DNA from: Imbricaverruca yamaguchii | Lineage: Eukaryota; Arthropoda; Thecostraca; Neoverrucidae | Direction: 5' to 3' | Assembly: GCA_034440575.1 (NCBI GenBank) | Contig: JAOTOL010000867.1 | Span: 75,001-139,000, forward strand | Length of the DNA: 64,000 bases | In this document: positions 43,491 through 56,500 of the stretch, piece after piece | Numbering within the stretch: position 1 is the first letter of the stretch | Layout of the letters: every line of letters starts with the position of its first letter | Position numbers and translations under genes: made by a program | The notes under the pieces: generated by a model | Seen by the model: only the letters and a program-made list of their open reading frames with translations | Databases searched by the model: none | Told to the model about the DNA's origin: nothing

Positions 43491-45030
43491 TCTTTTTAAC
43501 CTTTCCGATTTTCTTTGTCTTCGGATGTGTTTTAAGGCACCAGCAATTTTTTGCTTGGGGCTCGACACGTGTTTGCGATACCGGCTTTTTAAACAAAAGT
43601 AAAGTTTTGTTACATATTTTTGTGTACCGACGATAATTTGTAAGCATCGGTGCGTTTTCGTAGGCCCCGCAGTGTTCATTTTGTGCACTGTCTTTTCATT
43701 CCTTTTCTAGGACCATGACGATTTTTTAGGGACCTAGCCTGTTTTTGAGGCCCCAGGCTGTATCAAACCCCGCTGTGCTTTGAGGGACCGTTGTGTCTTG
43801 ATTTTTAGCTCCGGTGTGTATACTTGGAGCAGCAGAATGTCTTATGGCAATGCCGCTTTTTTCCAGACTCGGAAAGCTTTGAAGCGCTCGGTGCATTTTC
43901 GTCCTACAGTTATGCTCTTTGAGTCCCGCTGTGTTTTTTTTCTCATGTTTGTGGGACTTCAGCACAATATTAGGGGCCCGGTATAATTTCTTTGGATCCG
44001 GTCTCGACGTTTCTGGCCCAGTCGCGTGGTTCCGGGAGAATCCGACGTCAGTTTTCTGGGCTTGACAGTTTTTAGTGACTGATTCTGAATTATGTAAAGT
44101 CCCAGGCAAGGCCTTATTTTTCAGGCCCTCGGCGACATTTCTGTATTTTTATGTCCCGCCGGGATTTGTCGAGCTCCGGAATGTTTTTCGGTGTCGTATG
44201 CGATTTGTTAAGGCATCTCATAGTATGTTTGGACTAAGGGGTTATTTTTCTGGTCGGAACATTTATTTTTTCGGTACCTCCCTTTATTTTTTAGGGTTCT
44301 GGCTTGATTCTTGTCGGGTTGCGTTGCGACTTTGGGACCACGCTGTGCTTATTTGGGGACATCAACGTCAATTTTTGTGAGCCCCGAGGGAATTATTGAT
44401 GCCTCGGCCAGAACTTATGCGACTACCGACGGGAATTTTGGGTCCCATGCGCGACATTTGGGGGTGGGAGTGTTGGCGCCAGTTCACAGGTCGCGTTGTG
44501 CTAATCCGACCCTAGGCCCAGACTAATTTTACCGTTCCCCGGCGCAAATTTTGGAGCCCGAAGCAAGTTTTTTGGTGTCCGCTGTATTTATTTAAAACCC
44601 TTAATTATGGTGGCCCGACGCGAACGTATCTTGCCCTAGAACCTTTTTTGTGGACCCCGGCGCGATTCTTGGGTTCTTCAGAGCCCGCCTTGCTAGAACG
44701 GAGGGAGATTTTCCTCTTTAGCATGCCACTGCGGCTGCTCAACGAGTTTTTTTTCCAGCGGATGGCACCATTCAGAGTAGAAAGGCCCTGAGGATAATTT
44801 TCTTTCGTGACCTCTTCTGAATTGTCCGGTGCTCGGGTGAACTCGGTAGACTCCCTTTGTGATTTATTGGGGTCGACTTACATTTTTGTAAGCCTCCTGC
44901 GCGATATTTGTGAGCCCCGGTGCGATTCTTCGGGCTCCTGGTGCATTTTTTTCAGCGCTCCAACGCACTTCCTTTCGGGGCCCGACATCTGTTTGGGGTC
45001 TTTGACGCAATTTTTGTGGCATTCCCGCAC
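43490..45030 (+). repeat. Family-5 degenerate ~24-bp repeat tract (T-run plus GGCCC)
   Basis: About 60 very degenerate units alternate a T-rich run (TTTTTgtGG) with GGCCCCGgygcGa-like halves. It resembles family 4 in design but not in sequence. Frames in it are not gene-like. Confidence 0.6.
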
Positions 45031-45530
45031 TTGATGTTGATGTAGTAAGGTGTAGACTGCATTACTGTACCTATGCTACCATAATACATTATGGAATTAA
45101 GTATTTTATGGGCTACACCCAAGGTTAGTCATACTTAGTAGCGTACCGTCTATTGGCTTCGGGGTGATATAATGCGGAGATGTGTTGAGGTTCTCATGAT
45201 GTTTTATAGTTCGTTCGATGGTACCTCTGGGTGACCGTGTTCAAATGAAGTCTGCTCATTTACGTCCGATGTCACCGCTAGGTCGTCACTCTGACTTTAG
45301 ATGAACCCTCTATAACCTACCACTTCTTCGACTTCAGATGCCCGCTCTTCTACTTTAGACAGTCCCTAGTCACTATGCTACCCCGAATAGCAAGATTGAA
45401 TCACTGAATGAAATAGTGCATAGTATAAAATTAACTTTTTAAGAATTGCATTATACTTTGGCCAGGTGCAGACCCAGACATTATCACACGGCGGCCATGT
45501 CCGAAGGACACCACTTCGAAAATGCAGAAA
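45030..45530. other. No recognisable gene
   Basis: Unassigned sequence between the family-5 tract and microsatellites. Confidence 0.35.
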
Positions 45531-45534
45531 GGGA

Positions 45535-45535
<1 letters not shown>

Positions 45536-45594
<59 letters not shown>

Positions 45595-45800
45595 GATAGA
45601 TAGAGAGAAAGAGAGATACAGAGATGCAGAGATGCAGAGAGGCTTAGATACAAATATGTATGCAGAGATACAGGTGTGCAGAGATCAAGATATACATAGA
45701 TCAAGGGATACAGAGATCAAGAGATACAGGGATCAAGAGATAGAGAGATCAAGAGATATAGAGATCAAGAGATACAAAGATCAAGAGATGAAAAGAGTGA
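45536..45800. repeat. (GA)n microsatellite and GATCAAGAGATA minisatellite
   Basis: A GA run (45536-45610) grades into GATGCAGA and then about eight 16/17-bp units around GATCAAGAGATACAGA. Confidence 0.9.
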
Positions 45801-45853
45801 TGGAGAAGGGAGAGAGGGATAGGAATATATGGATATAGATATCAATGTGTGTA

Positions 45854-45856
<3 letters not shown>

Positions 45857-45932
<76 letters not shown>
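45857..45932. repeat. (AT)n microsatellite
   Basis: An uninterrupted AT run of about 75 bp. Confidence 0.97.
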
Positions 45933-46189
45933 GCAGATGAAGACATGGACCTGTATTTAGATATAGATATATAGATTAGGTATATGCCGCGCCTTCAGTT
46001 GTTCTTGTGCCTTGTGTTCGCCGTCGTTAAATTCACGATAGTTTTGCAGGACTCGCAAGCGTTTGTTTCAGCGCTGGACGCTTTCAGCCATCCCAGAGAC
46101 TCGTGTTTCGCGACGTCACCCCTCGCCGAAGAGCGGATAGCTAGTGATCATAGTGACTTCTAGTGATCAAGCCACCTCCTGCCACAAAC

Positions 46190-46275
46190 ACACAAATGCA
46201 CATACACACAAATATGCACACACACATACATACACACATACCTACACACACACACACACATACACACACACATTT
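46190..46275. repeat. (CA)n-rich simple repeat
   Basis: CACACATACACACA pattern. Confidence 0.9.
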
Positions 46276-47520
46276 ACACTCACGCTGCATATTACTAGGT
46301 ACCGAGCTCGGCTGTGGCTCAGTCACTTATTGGTCCGTTAACAGCAGAGCTGGGGCAGGTTCTCATCTAGTCTGTTGCGACGGCACAAAATATGCTGATT
46401 ATCCCCTGGTTCTCTAGATCTACCAGGATACATAAATAAGTCAGAGCGTCCCTCCTCGATCCTCCGCAATATTCATGACCACCTAGTGTTTTTTTTCTTC
46501 AGTAATACCTTCACAAATGACACATCTCTATGTTTGTTGATTGAGGAAGAGAATACCAGAGGTAATTGTGAGCCGATATGGAGTACTCTCATTTACTTTG
46601 TACCGATTCAGTGCTCCATTAGAAATTGCAAGATCGCCATTAGTTAGCCGTTTCTAGATCAGCTCTGCTTTAGAAGCAGACTGGCCGTTCAGATCGCGGC
46701 CAGCTCGCCTCTTCTGGGAAATCCGAGCCGGGCTGCGGCGTCGAGCGCCCAGCCACGCAGGCTGGGAATCGGACGACTGCAGTGGCGGACACAGTTGTTG
46801 AACTATTCATCATTTTGTCAACATGTACAGTATCTTCAGATCTATATGTTCTTGTACTGTTGGCACATCATCTTTTCCCTGTCAGTCATGTGGAGGTATC
46901 CTTGGAGATCAAGCTGAAGACGCCACTGGCAACGTGAACATGTCACTGGATACGGCGAGGGTGAGGCACTATATCGTGAGGTCGTCTGGGGGGGGATGGG
47001 AGGGGTAGTTGATGCGTGGTCTTCCAACGCAGGCTTGGGACTGGGCTACTGGGAACTGACACCAGCGGACGGTCTGGCTTATTCAATGGCCGACGTGGTT
47101 GACTGGTTTAAGGTCGATATACATATGCATAGTGCAAGGTGTTGAACGATTTGTCAAATGTATGGCTTTTTAACCTTGAAAGCATTCTGCTCGCATGCAG
47201 CATCCAGCTAGGAGTGTGTGTGTGTGTGTAAGTGAATTATAACAGCCTGCCACCGTTTGGTGATTTCGGCTGTTTACGACTTTGAAGTCGGTTGAGGTGG
47301 TGGCGGGGTTAGTTAGTTTTAGGGGTTCGAGGGCGGATCGGGTCTAGGAGTGGTCGGTGCCTGGTAGTAGTTGGTGGTGGGGGGATGGGGGTCATCGCCT
47401 TTGGTATTAACATTACAAGCATACATGGTCATACACTGTTAGTTGTCTCTTACATTTTTTTGTCTTTTATCTAGTTCTTTGTTGTTGTTTTTTTTCGGTT
47501 CTTTTTGTCCTTTTTTCCTT
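46276..47520. other. No recognisable gene
   Basis: Unassigned. The minus strand at 46842-47027 has a weak Cys/His pattern that I do not accept as a zinc finger. Confidence 0.35.
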
Positions 47521-47523
47521 TCT

Positions 47524-47565
47524 TTTTGTTTGTTTGTTTGTTTGTTTGTTTTTGTTTGTTTTTTC
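47524..47565. repeat. (TTTG)n microsatellite
   Basis: About ten TTTG units, some imperfect. Confidence 0.9.
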
Positions 47566-47744
47566 CAATTCCTTTTTACGTTTGTTTGAGGTTCTGATGT
47601 CGGTCTGGGACCAGCTTCTTTCGATTTAAAAAATATATAAACACATGTCATGGGCAGAGTTGGGAGAGACTGGGTTGAGGAGTTGTTCGGATGTTTGTTC
47701 CTATGCTGTCTAGTGTCGAGTAGGTTTTTTACGTGTTCTGGTTT

Positions 47745-48700
47745 TCATGGGTGTTGTGGTTGGTTTGTTCGTGGAAGAAGTGCTTGGTTTGTTGGTTGCT
47801 CGTGTTGTCGGTGCTTGGGTGGTTTGTAGAGTGGTTCCTGCGCTATCTGAGCTAACGTCTTCTTCCTCTGAGTCTGTGGGTGGTCTGTGGTGAAGGGGGA
47901 GTCTGAAAAAAAACTCCCCCTTGCGTGCATGGGGTGGGTCTGGGGAGAGTGATAGGCGTGGTGGTTTGTATGCTTCGCGGTGTGTAAGAGGGGAGGTGCC
48001 TGTGCTTGTGCCGTAAGTTTTGTTGTGGGTTCTGGCCGAATGACAATTGTAGGGTTCATCTGGGTTTCCTGAGGGGTGACTGTAGGGTGAGTGTGTGTCT
48101 GCGTGGGCCGGGTGGAGAGCAGCGGATACTGCTCGTCATCCCACTTCCGTGCCCGTGACGGGGCTATGCCCTCGGTGTGGATGAGTCGGAGGATGACCTT
48201 CTCCTTCCTCCACCGAGGGCAAGCCCCGTCCCGGGAGGATTGGTTCCCGCCGCAGCCCACGCGTTTCCTAAACTCACTAGTGCACTCGATAGTATAGTGT
48301 GGTTCGGCACAGAGGCCACATGTGGGGTTTGTGTCTTTGCAGCCCCCCTCGTGTGGCCATATCCTTGACAAAAGGAACAGCGACGAGGGAGGGGTGCACG
48401 TGATGTTACTTTGTATGTGACATGTGTGGATTGTTGTTTGGATGTGAAAGTCAGGATGAGAATGTGAGTGTTTTGTTTATTTGTGGGGGGAGGGGGCCGG
48501 TGCACCGAGGAGATCCCCTGGCTCGCAAACCTGCGAGCCAGTCTCTCCTCAGGCATCCATTCCAACTCCCATGCGTGTATTATCCCCTGAGATGTGTTGC
48601 GGTGTGTGTCTGGTGTTATGGTGACCTGTGTGTTTAAGAGGTGTGTGATCTGATCTAAGATGTGTGCGTCCGTGGTGTCTCAGTCCTGGATCAAGATCTC
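47745..48700 (-). pseudogene. LINE ORF1 (Gag-like, CCHC zinc knuckles), frameshifted
   Basis: The upstream part (48325-48700) contains WELEWMPEERLARRFASQGI and a LTF segment, then PRRCSFCQGYGHTRG. After a shift near 48330 the frame continues with KDTNPTCGLCAEPHYTIEC and a third knuckle (GCGGNQSSRDGACPRWRKE), then a long Pro/Thr/His-rich tail. Three consecutive Cys/His knuckles after a WELE..PEE..L domain are typical of ORF1 in I/Jockey/R1-type LINEs. The product would bind element RNA. It may belong with the APE and RNase H LINE pieces at 6690 and 12085. Confidence 0.8.
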
Positions 48701-48881
48701 CCCAGATTTTATATTGCGTGCGTGTAGGGGAGCTTGTGTCCGACGGGGGACCTCAGTTTCCACCTCCCAGGGGTCGAGGCTGGTCATGGGCCGACCATCG
48801 ACCCAGCTAGGAGAACATGTAAGCCAATTAATAAAATAAGTTACTCAGTTTGCATGGGCCGGGGTAATTTGAATGTCTACC

Positions 48882-49322
48882 TTAACCCGTCCCGTCTCGG
48901 GGGGGTCTTCAACCGCCCCCCCCCCCCCTCAGGTTTTTCGCGGATAGCGGACGAACGGCGCGCGGCAGCGCATCCAAATTTTGTCTGACTTTTTCCACAT
49001 CAATTTGACATGCTGATTCAAAAAAATTTGGTCAGGTCATCTAGGGTCAACGAGTTATTCAAGGTCAAGTGAGGTCACCTCCAAAAAAGTTCAACCAGTC
49101 GTCACGCTTTAACGGATACAGATATGTTAATGAAACTTTCAGCGTTTGCTTATCTTTACGGATGCAACAAAACGTACGAGTTGAATTTTTCAGTTTTTTC
49201 GTTTTTGACTACATATAAATTTTGCGTATTTGTCATATTGTAGTTTAAACACAGGATTCTGGCTAAAGTAAGCATTTTTTATTAGGGCAAGTTGACTTCC
49301 AACAACATTTCTTGGTCTGCTC
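48882..49322 (+). mobile_element. Family-1 TTAA MITE, copy G (3'-truncated)
   Basis: TTAA at 48882-48885 followed by CCCGTCCCGTCTCGG and a C run. The left ~440 bp match copy A. The match stops inside the TCTTGGTCTGCTC segment, where family-3 copy 3 begins. Confidence 0.8.
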
Positions 49323-51214
49323 ACGATTTGCCCCCTCAATTTTGTCGTGTCCCCCCAGCTTCAGCTACCTGAGTATCATCTCTACAAAATTATACTTAGT
49401 CATTTATGAAGCGAAAATATGTATGTCAGAGAATCACCAACAATACTAAAAGCCGACCTCGGCAATCAACGAGCTTCACAGGCTATCTGTAGTTGCAAAA
49501 TATCCGAATTATAAATCAGGAAACGTTTTTTTGCTTCCAGCCAATTCTTGAAGAACATTAACCTTGACCATCTTCTGTTTTCACTTGGGTAGAAAATTGT
49601 GCTCTGCTAGGCAACAAAGTTGCATTATCGCAGGGCTTTATACGTCTTAGGTTGCATTCACCTGCTCATATATAGCTTTATATCTTGAACAAATGTGACT
49701 CTAAGTGTTCTTGGGTACCTTCGAGACTATTGAGGGAATTCATGGGGAGCTGTAAGCACGTATGTCTAGTTAATGTCGTATTCGTATTCGTATTCAGTGA
49801 CGAGTTCGCCAGAGGCGTATTTGTAATGGCATCGGCATTCCGCGACGGTTTTAAAATCGTTCGAATCAATTGCCACGAATGCTTCTGCCTGTACTGAACA
49901 CGCCGGAAGGAACTGCATAGGTGTCACAACTTTAACGGTCAAGGTTCAACGCAAACCAGTTTCTTCGGTCGTCTCCAATTTTTTCACCCACACCTGCCCA
50001 CATCTGGTATCAAGCAATAACCTGTGGTGAACCGTCGTGCAACATTTCAAATCGGCGTATGTCAAGGTCAAACTTCTAGGTGAAATGTTAGCTTGATTTA
50101 TTAGATGGTGATATTGAAGTCATATTGACCGAACGGGAGAATCGGTTGCATTCACCTCAATTTGCATCAAATGAGGATCATTCAATGTGGCTTGCTATGC
50201 AGTATCAGAAAGCTAAGCAATCTATTTTTTTCAAGAGAAAAGGCCAAGCTGATCCTTCGATCGCCTATTTTCTTCTTTTTCTCTCAAACCTGTCCAAATC
50301 TGACATCAGGCAATAATCAGTGGTGAACACTCGAGTAACATTTCAAACCGAGACAGGTCACGGTCAAAGATTTGATTCAGTTCTTCGATGTCCTCGCGTT
50401 TCGTCGCTATTGCTTCAATTTGCAGAAAATGGATGTCATTCGTATTGTGTCACTCGTGTTGTCTTGTTGTCCATTATCAGAAAGTTTAAATTTAGAAATA
50501 GTCTTGACGGATCAAAATTCAAGCTGATTTCTTCGATTGCCTCATATTGTTTTGTGGTTTTCGCCCAAGCCTACCCAGATCCACTATCAATCGACAGCCC
50601 ATGGTGAACCCTCGAGTAACATTTTTAAACCGGGATGTGGCAAGATCAATCCTAAAGCTCAAAGGCTAGTTTTAATTTTTCAAGTCCTCGCGATTCGTCG
50701 CTATGGGTTCGATTTGCACCAAGTGGGTGTTACTCGACGTCGCTTGTGACGTATCATAATGCTACCAAATATAACTAATTTCTAAGGTCAAAGGTCAAAC
50801 CGATTTCCTTAGTCGCCTCGCATTTTCTTCTTCGCCCTAACCTACTCGCAGCTGATACCAAGCAATAGCCCGTGGTGCACCTCAAACACCATTTCAAACC
50901 GGATCAATATCAATGTCAAAGAACAAGACCGAAAGTTAGTTTCAATGGTTCGACGTCCTCGCGCCTCGTCGCTATGTCTTCAATTTTCATCCAGTAGAGT
51001 GACTCAACGTGTCGTGTCGTACTCCATCGAACTGTTCAGAAATCACTTTAATTTTCAAAGTCAAAGGTCGAACTCATTTCTTCTGTCGCCCAACGTTCCT
51101 TCGTTTTCTCCGAAAGCTACCCATGCTTGGTATCAAGAGATAGCCCGTGGGAAACTCTGGAGTAGCATTTCAATCTGGGGCATGTCAGATCAAACCCCAA
51201 GGTTAAAGATTAGT

Positions 51215-52193
51215 TTAACATGCGCCCTGGAGAGCGTCTGAAAATTACACGCACTGGAGGGGGTGGGGCGGATTCCGCCCTTAAGTTCACGGCTCCTATT
51301 AAAGCTGGTGAAACGAAATTCGCAGGGTAGATGGGTACGATATTGTGTGGAAATTTCATGGCCAATATCTTCAAGGACATACTAGGTCAAAATATGTCAA
51401 AATGTTCTAGTTTTGCGTGTCATTGTTATGCGTGTCTTGGCTTGTCATTGTTATGGATCGCTGTGATTGTGTTTGAACGCTCCAAAATGGGCATCAATGT
51501 GTTTGTTTTGGACATTACTACTGATGCAGTACAGATGCTAGATCTGACATTTTACCTCAGGTCATCTATATAGCAGCATTTTATCGGGCCATTACCTGCT
51601 GCGGTTACTGTAACCGGGCCGCCCCCTGACATCTCCGTTGGGCGGCTCGTCGCAATCGGCTTCGCAAAGAATGGAGTGAAGTACATTAATTAAGTATGGA
51701 AGCGCTTAGGTACACAATGACAAAGAGTAGTTTTCAAGATGTGTAGGGAATAACATACAAAGTGACATAAACCGCATGACAGTCATTTGCATTTATGACA
51801 GCATTCCAGTTGACCAAGTTTGGTTCCATTAACCTGTCATGAACTGGCCCTAACTTGACCTCGGTGATCTAACATAACTTTGAAACTATATGGCATAATA
51901 ATATACATGAAACAAGTCGCTAGTGTTGCCAAGAACATTTCCCTTTTGCCAATCTATGGGAAGCGCATCAGCGCCGATTTTTCTGGATTGGCGCTGCGGG
52001 ATTTTTGGACTTTAACGGCCCCTAACTCGAAATTTGTTGGCCGATTTCCGTTTTTCATGCTTTAAGCAACGCGCCTGTCAATTCTAAGCAGGTACGCAAA
52101 CAATGGTGTTTATCTGCCAGTAACTATCCGGGGTGATATACGAAAAACGGGAGGGGTAGGCGGATTTCGCCCCCCCTCCAGGGCGTGTGTTAA
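51215..52193 (+). mobile_element. Family-2 TTAA MITE, copy 2, nested in family 3
   Basis: TTAA at 51215-51218 then CATGCGCCCTGGA; the right end is CCAGGGCGTGTG and TTAA at 52190-52193. The family-3 unit resumes after the second TTAA exactly where it stopped, as judged against the uninterrupted unit near 50660. Confidence 0.88.
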
Positions 52194-53122
52194 TTTTCAG
52201 TGTCCTTGCGTTTCGTGGTTATGGCTTCAATTTGCATCATATGGATATCACTTGACGTGGCTTGCCGTACGGTATCAGAATGTTGAGATATCGAAGTAAT
52301 TTCAAAAATGTCGAAGGTCCGGCGTGTTTACAATTATTGAGTGTAGTAGGAATAGGACGGTCAGATTTTGTTTGACGTGATTTTGTAGGAATAGGACAGT
52401 CAGACGTGTTTGTTTGCAGCCTTTGTGATAGCAGTCACGCGTATCCTATATGACTAGGGGCTCCCCAAGAAATCCGTCGTAACCTGTTCGGACGGTGCTC
52501 TCATCGCTGGTTTTTAATTTACGCTGCCACATTGCTGTTACGGACATACAAAACATAACTTTCTTTTCAGTTTGACCGCTTTCCTCTTAATGACTCAACT
52601 GTAGTTGTCAAATTTGAGCCACACGTGAATGTGCTGAATGCACAAAAGAGAAGCCACACGTGAATGCGCACAATTTTATAACTAGCCCGAGTTCATAACC
52701 GCGAGAGAGCAATGTTGTAATCATGTGTAGAACCCAGGAATTATCATGTGTGCACCTGTCTGGAGAGGCGCCATTTCTTTGGATCGGCTCCACTGTGAAA
52801 GCGCCTGAAGTGGCGCCTCTCGCTGCAAAATTCGAGGGGGCGAGATGCACTCGGCTCTTCCCCAAGGGGCGCCTTTCCTTCCAAGGGGAGCCTTTTTATT
52901 TAATAGAGGCGCCTCAAGCTGAAAAATGCGAGCGGGAACACTGGAACCTTTTCAGAGGGACGCGTTTCCCGGCCTGGGGGAATGTGTCCCCATAAAACAG
53001 GATAGCATGGGAAATGAAATTGCATGTTCATCTTTGCTACCATAAAACCATCGTCCGATAATTTATGTTTTTCCTGCTACAAGAGGGCAACGTTAAACAT
53101 ACTTAAAACATTGCTCTAACAT

Positions 53123-53166
53123 TGTTGGACCTGATTCACTATGGTTTTAGTGAATCAGGTCCAACA
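53123..53166. other. Perfect 19-bp inverted repeat with 6-nt loop
   Basis: The arms TGTTGGACCTGATTCACTA (53123-53141) and its exact complement (53148-53166) flank TGGTTT. The corresponding sequence in family-3 copies 1 and 2 is not palindromic. Confidence 0.95.
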
Positions 53167-53367
53167 CATACGACATAAAACTAGACGTTCATAGTTAGAG
53201 ATAAGTAGTGAAACTTGTTAATTTTCGTGCAACATTAGTCACCAAAATATCACTTTTAGCAATGGCAAATCTGACAAATTGAAATACACTGGAATTGAAA
53301 TGAATTGACGTGTCTGAAAATGGCATTGAAAAGGAAGTGGCTGAAATCCAAATTGTGTTATGTCCGC

Positions 53368-53550
53368 CCGGTCACGTGTGTTCCGTCATGTGCGTGTCAG
53401 AATGTTGGCTGACCACGTCGGCAGCTAGGTCCAGCCGGTCACGTGTGCGCCGTCATGTGCGTGTCAGTGTATTGGCTGACCACGTCTACAGCTAGGTGCC
53501 GCCGCCACGGAACGGCTCGCGCCAGACGGAACGGCTCGCGCCAGACGGCA
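53368..53550. repeat. Two-copy 67-bp tandem repeat and 19-bp tandem repeat
   Basis: A ~67-bp unit with CCGGTCACGTGTG and GGCTGACCACGTC landmarks occurs twice (53368-53503). A GGAACGGCTCGCGCCAGAC unit is then duplicated (53515-53550). Confidence 0.85.
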
Positions 53551-56500
53551 CGGAGCCTTGGGGTAGGCTGGTGCCGTGACTTTAGTGACTCGTGGTCGAC
53601 CACAAGTTGTGGGATTATATTGCAATCGCTAGTCATCAGCTACGTCGCCGGGGCACACTGAACCCGACCGGCGGGGTTGGTGCCATAATGGACATGCCAT
53701 CTCGATCCCCGATAATACAAAGCCATGTATATTTGCTGATGAATATTTGCTATGTGTTCGCAACCGAATGTCAGTACACACTGAAGCTGTCAGCGGCCTC
53801 CACGATGCTGCTGCTCCCCGCATGGCTCTCGTTCGATATCTCCTGTATGGCCATTTTATGAGCCATCTTCCATATTGACTGAAGCGATTGTATCTAAATA
53901 CGCTGGGTTTCGACAAGAGACTTTGTTCGAAAACAATGATCTCGTCTAGATTTACATTTGGGTTTATTTATGTTTTGATTTCATTGTTTTTTTTGTGCGA
54001 GTATGAGAAGTCCAACTGTTGGCCAACTGGCCAGAATACTGTTGCAGAAGCATGGATCACGAATACAGTTGCTTATAAAACGAATAGTTTCGATGTCAGG
54101 GATGTGTTGCTGATTCAATAATTGTTGCCTATTCATGTTCCCACAACTAATTGTAGATAATCATAGATGTGTGGGAGGGATTCCAACGTCCTAATCTACC
54201 TCCTTCCCCACCACTTGTGTACATCGTAGACATCTCAAAGGGCACGTCAGTATTTGCAAGGGCTTGGAGGCGTTCTTAGGCTCCAAACAACACCTAAAAA
54301 AGTTATATTGAACTTTCTGTCTCCTCCAAGACAATAGCGTAGAGGAGTGCGAATGGGCCACTAGCATGGCCCTCGGGCCGTGTCATGGACCCGTAGAATC
54401 CCAAGAATGGGGTGACCGATCCAGTCACCCTCTTAGCTACGTCCAAGTTTGTGGCACTGACTGTGAAGATCAGCAGCAAGGAACGAATGATACCTTCCCT
54501 TCCTCAAGCTTCTGGCTGCACCATTGGATGTTTTGCATGTGCATGTATGGACATCTAGTGCTTTACACCATTACAAAATAATTTGTTCCGAGCTATGACA
54601 ATTTTGTCGACGTAAAATTTAAACGCAAGCCCAAATAGCCTTTATCAATCCACCAATCGTTTTACCTCCTGAGCTCTCCACTGGGAAGGTTGACATTTCG
54701 ACATTCTTAAAGTGTATATTAGACGAACCTGAGCTGTCCAGTTTCGATATGTGTCAAATAGATTTCGAGATGGAGGGGATAGATGGGGGATCCACCCCAT
54801 AGATTCAGGCCGAAACGAGCCCCACTTTAGTAAATGTAATAAATCCACAGACACCTCTGGTCTTCTTAATACAACTACATATTAACAATATTCTGAGCAC
54901 GCCTGTGCTCTAACGTACGGTTGCTTACGTGCAGCTACTCCGAAGCACGCTTGTGCATGCAAACCTGGGTAAGTTCCCTTGCATCTGCGTATGTACATTT
55001 CCGCATATTCACGTACATTTGCGCTGACCTATATTCATATACGCAACTTTGGCCTCCATACCTTTGCGCTCACTTACATTTGCGCATGTGTGCTTTCGTG
55101 CTTATGTAGACTTGAGTGTGCGCACAATTGGCATGCGCATACGTCAAAGTACGCGAAGCCAATGAAATACAGCACATTCACACAAACTGATTCGGCCGGG
55201 CGCACTTTCCGGGATCATCAGGTGACTCGCAGTGCATGTACAACACTCGGTGCTTGGGAACATGAGTGTCGAAACAACAATACAAACAAACACTCAGCAG
55301 GGAAGAGGTGACAAATCCCTACCAATACGGGGGTCAGACACAATCATTCCTGCGCCATACACATGATATCGGCCTGCCACCTTCATAATATGACGCTTTA
55401 TTGGCCCTCACAACCTGGGGGTGGGGGGTGAATGTATCATCTTTTCCTTTTCCTAGGCCTGTCTATGATTGGGAAGTCGAAAGTTGTTTTGGGAGAAGAG
55501 GGACGATAGATTTCCTAGGCATGTTCTTTACAATTAACAACATAAAACCCTGGCTTGCATAACACAGCCTATCTCGCGCCGAGCAAACAGTTTTCGAATC
55601 CTTCGCATAAAAGACGTTCTATGACAGTGGCGTTAGCATAGAACTGCTAAAGTAGTCGATATTATCCCATCTTTGTTGCTGAACCCAGAGACGTCTACAG
55701 AGTAGCTTTCTCCTGTTCTTGCCCCGTCCCCCGAGTGTTCCGTACATTCATCAGTATACAATGTGCAGTTCAGTGCACTGCCGGAGATCCCAGGAGTGGT
55801 GGGAAGGTTGGAAATAAATGCTGTCTGCTGGGTCCGTGATCTCTGTTTCTGGGTGTGAAAACATGAAGCTGGAAACATTCAGCTTTCCAAAAATGAGAAT
55901 CTGGTCATGCACTGTTGTACGTCATGGAGATTTTAGCTCGATTGGCCGATCCAGAGGGCCCGATTATATTATGTTTGCAAGATATCACAATCTAAAGCTT
56001 AGCGGACATTTTATATGTCACACGCCGGGGATGGATACTACATGAGGGCGCATTGGGCCTAGACAGACCCGTTTCATAGCATGCTGGGAGGTCATGTTAA
56101 CCAATGGTATGGCATATCACGATTATGCACACCGTCATCTTTTTTAGGGGATTGAGATCTATTTCAATGATTTAGTGAATATTTATTTTCTTATCATTAC
56201 ATTCGGGAGTATTCTATGGCCATTCGGAAGTCGTTGGAATTGATGGACACAAATTCGAAGTAACAGATTTAGGAAGTCTGCATTTTTCGCATAATTGACT
56301 GCACATCGGACGCTGTGATGTTTTATTTCTTGAACGGGAATAGAATCGCCAGAGGTCGGTTGAAACAAAATAAAGTCTGCGAACACATGCCAGCTGCTAC
56401 AAAAATTGCGCACACTTTGCGATACAACGCATACCGACCAATTATGTAATGGTTGGAATCTTCCATTCTGCTTCTTAACGGAACAGTAGCTGTTTGGAAG

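Larger units (their letters stand above)
49330..53345 (-). repeat. Family-3 large repeat, copy 3 (inverted, with nested MITE)
   Basis: Reverse-oriented match to 13605-16675 over its whole length: 3' end near 49340 (GGGGGGACAC), ~250-bp units through 49920-52340, GGCGCC-motif block 52760-52980, and 5' end near 53345. A family-2 MITE interrupts it at 51215-52193. A perfect hairpin replaces the homologous sequence at 53123-53166. Confidence 0.75.

Noticed and set aside
46842..47027. Possible C2H2-like zinc finger on the minus strand
   Set aside because: Only one weak CxxC...H pattern, without proper spacing or neighbouring fingers.
54979..55311. 110-codon plus-strand frame
   Set aside because: His/Tyr/Cys-rich translation of a CATTTGCGC/ACATTTGCG-like degenerate repeat; no domain.
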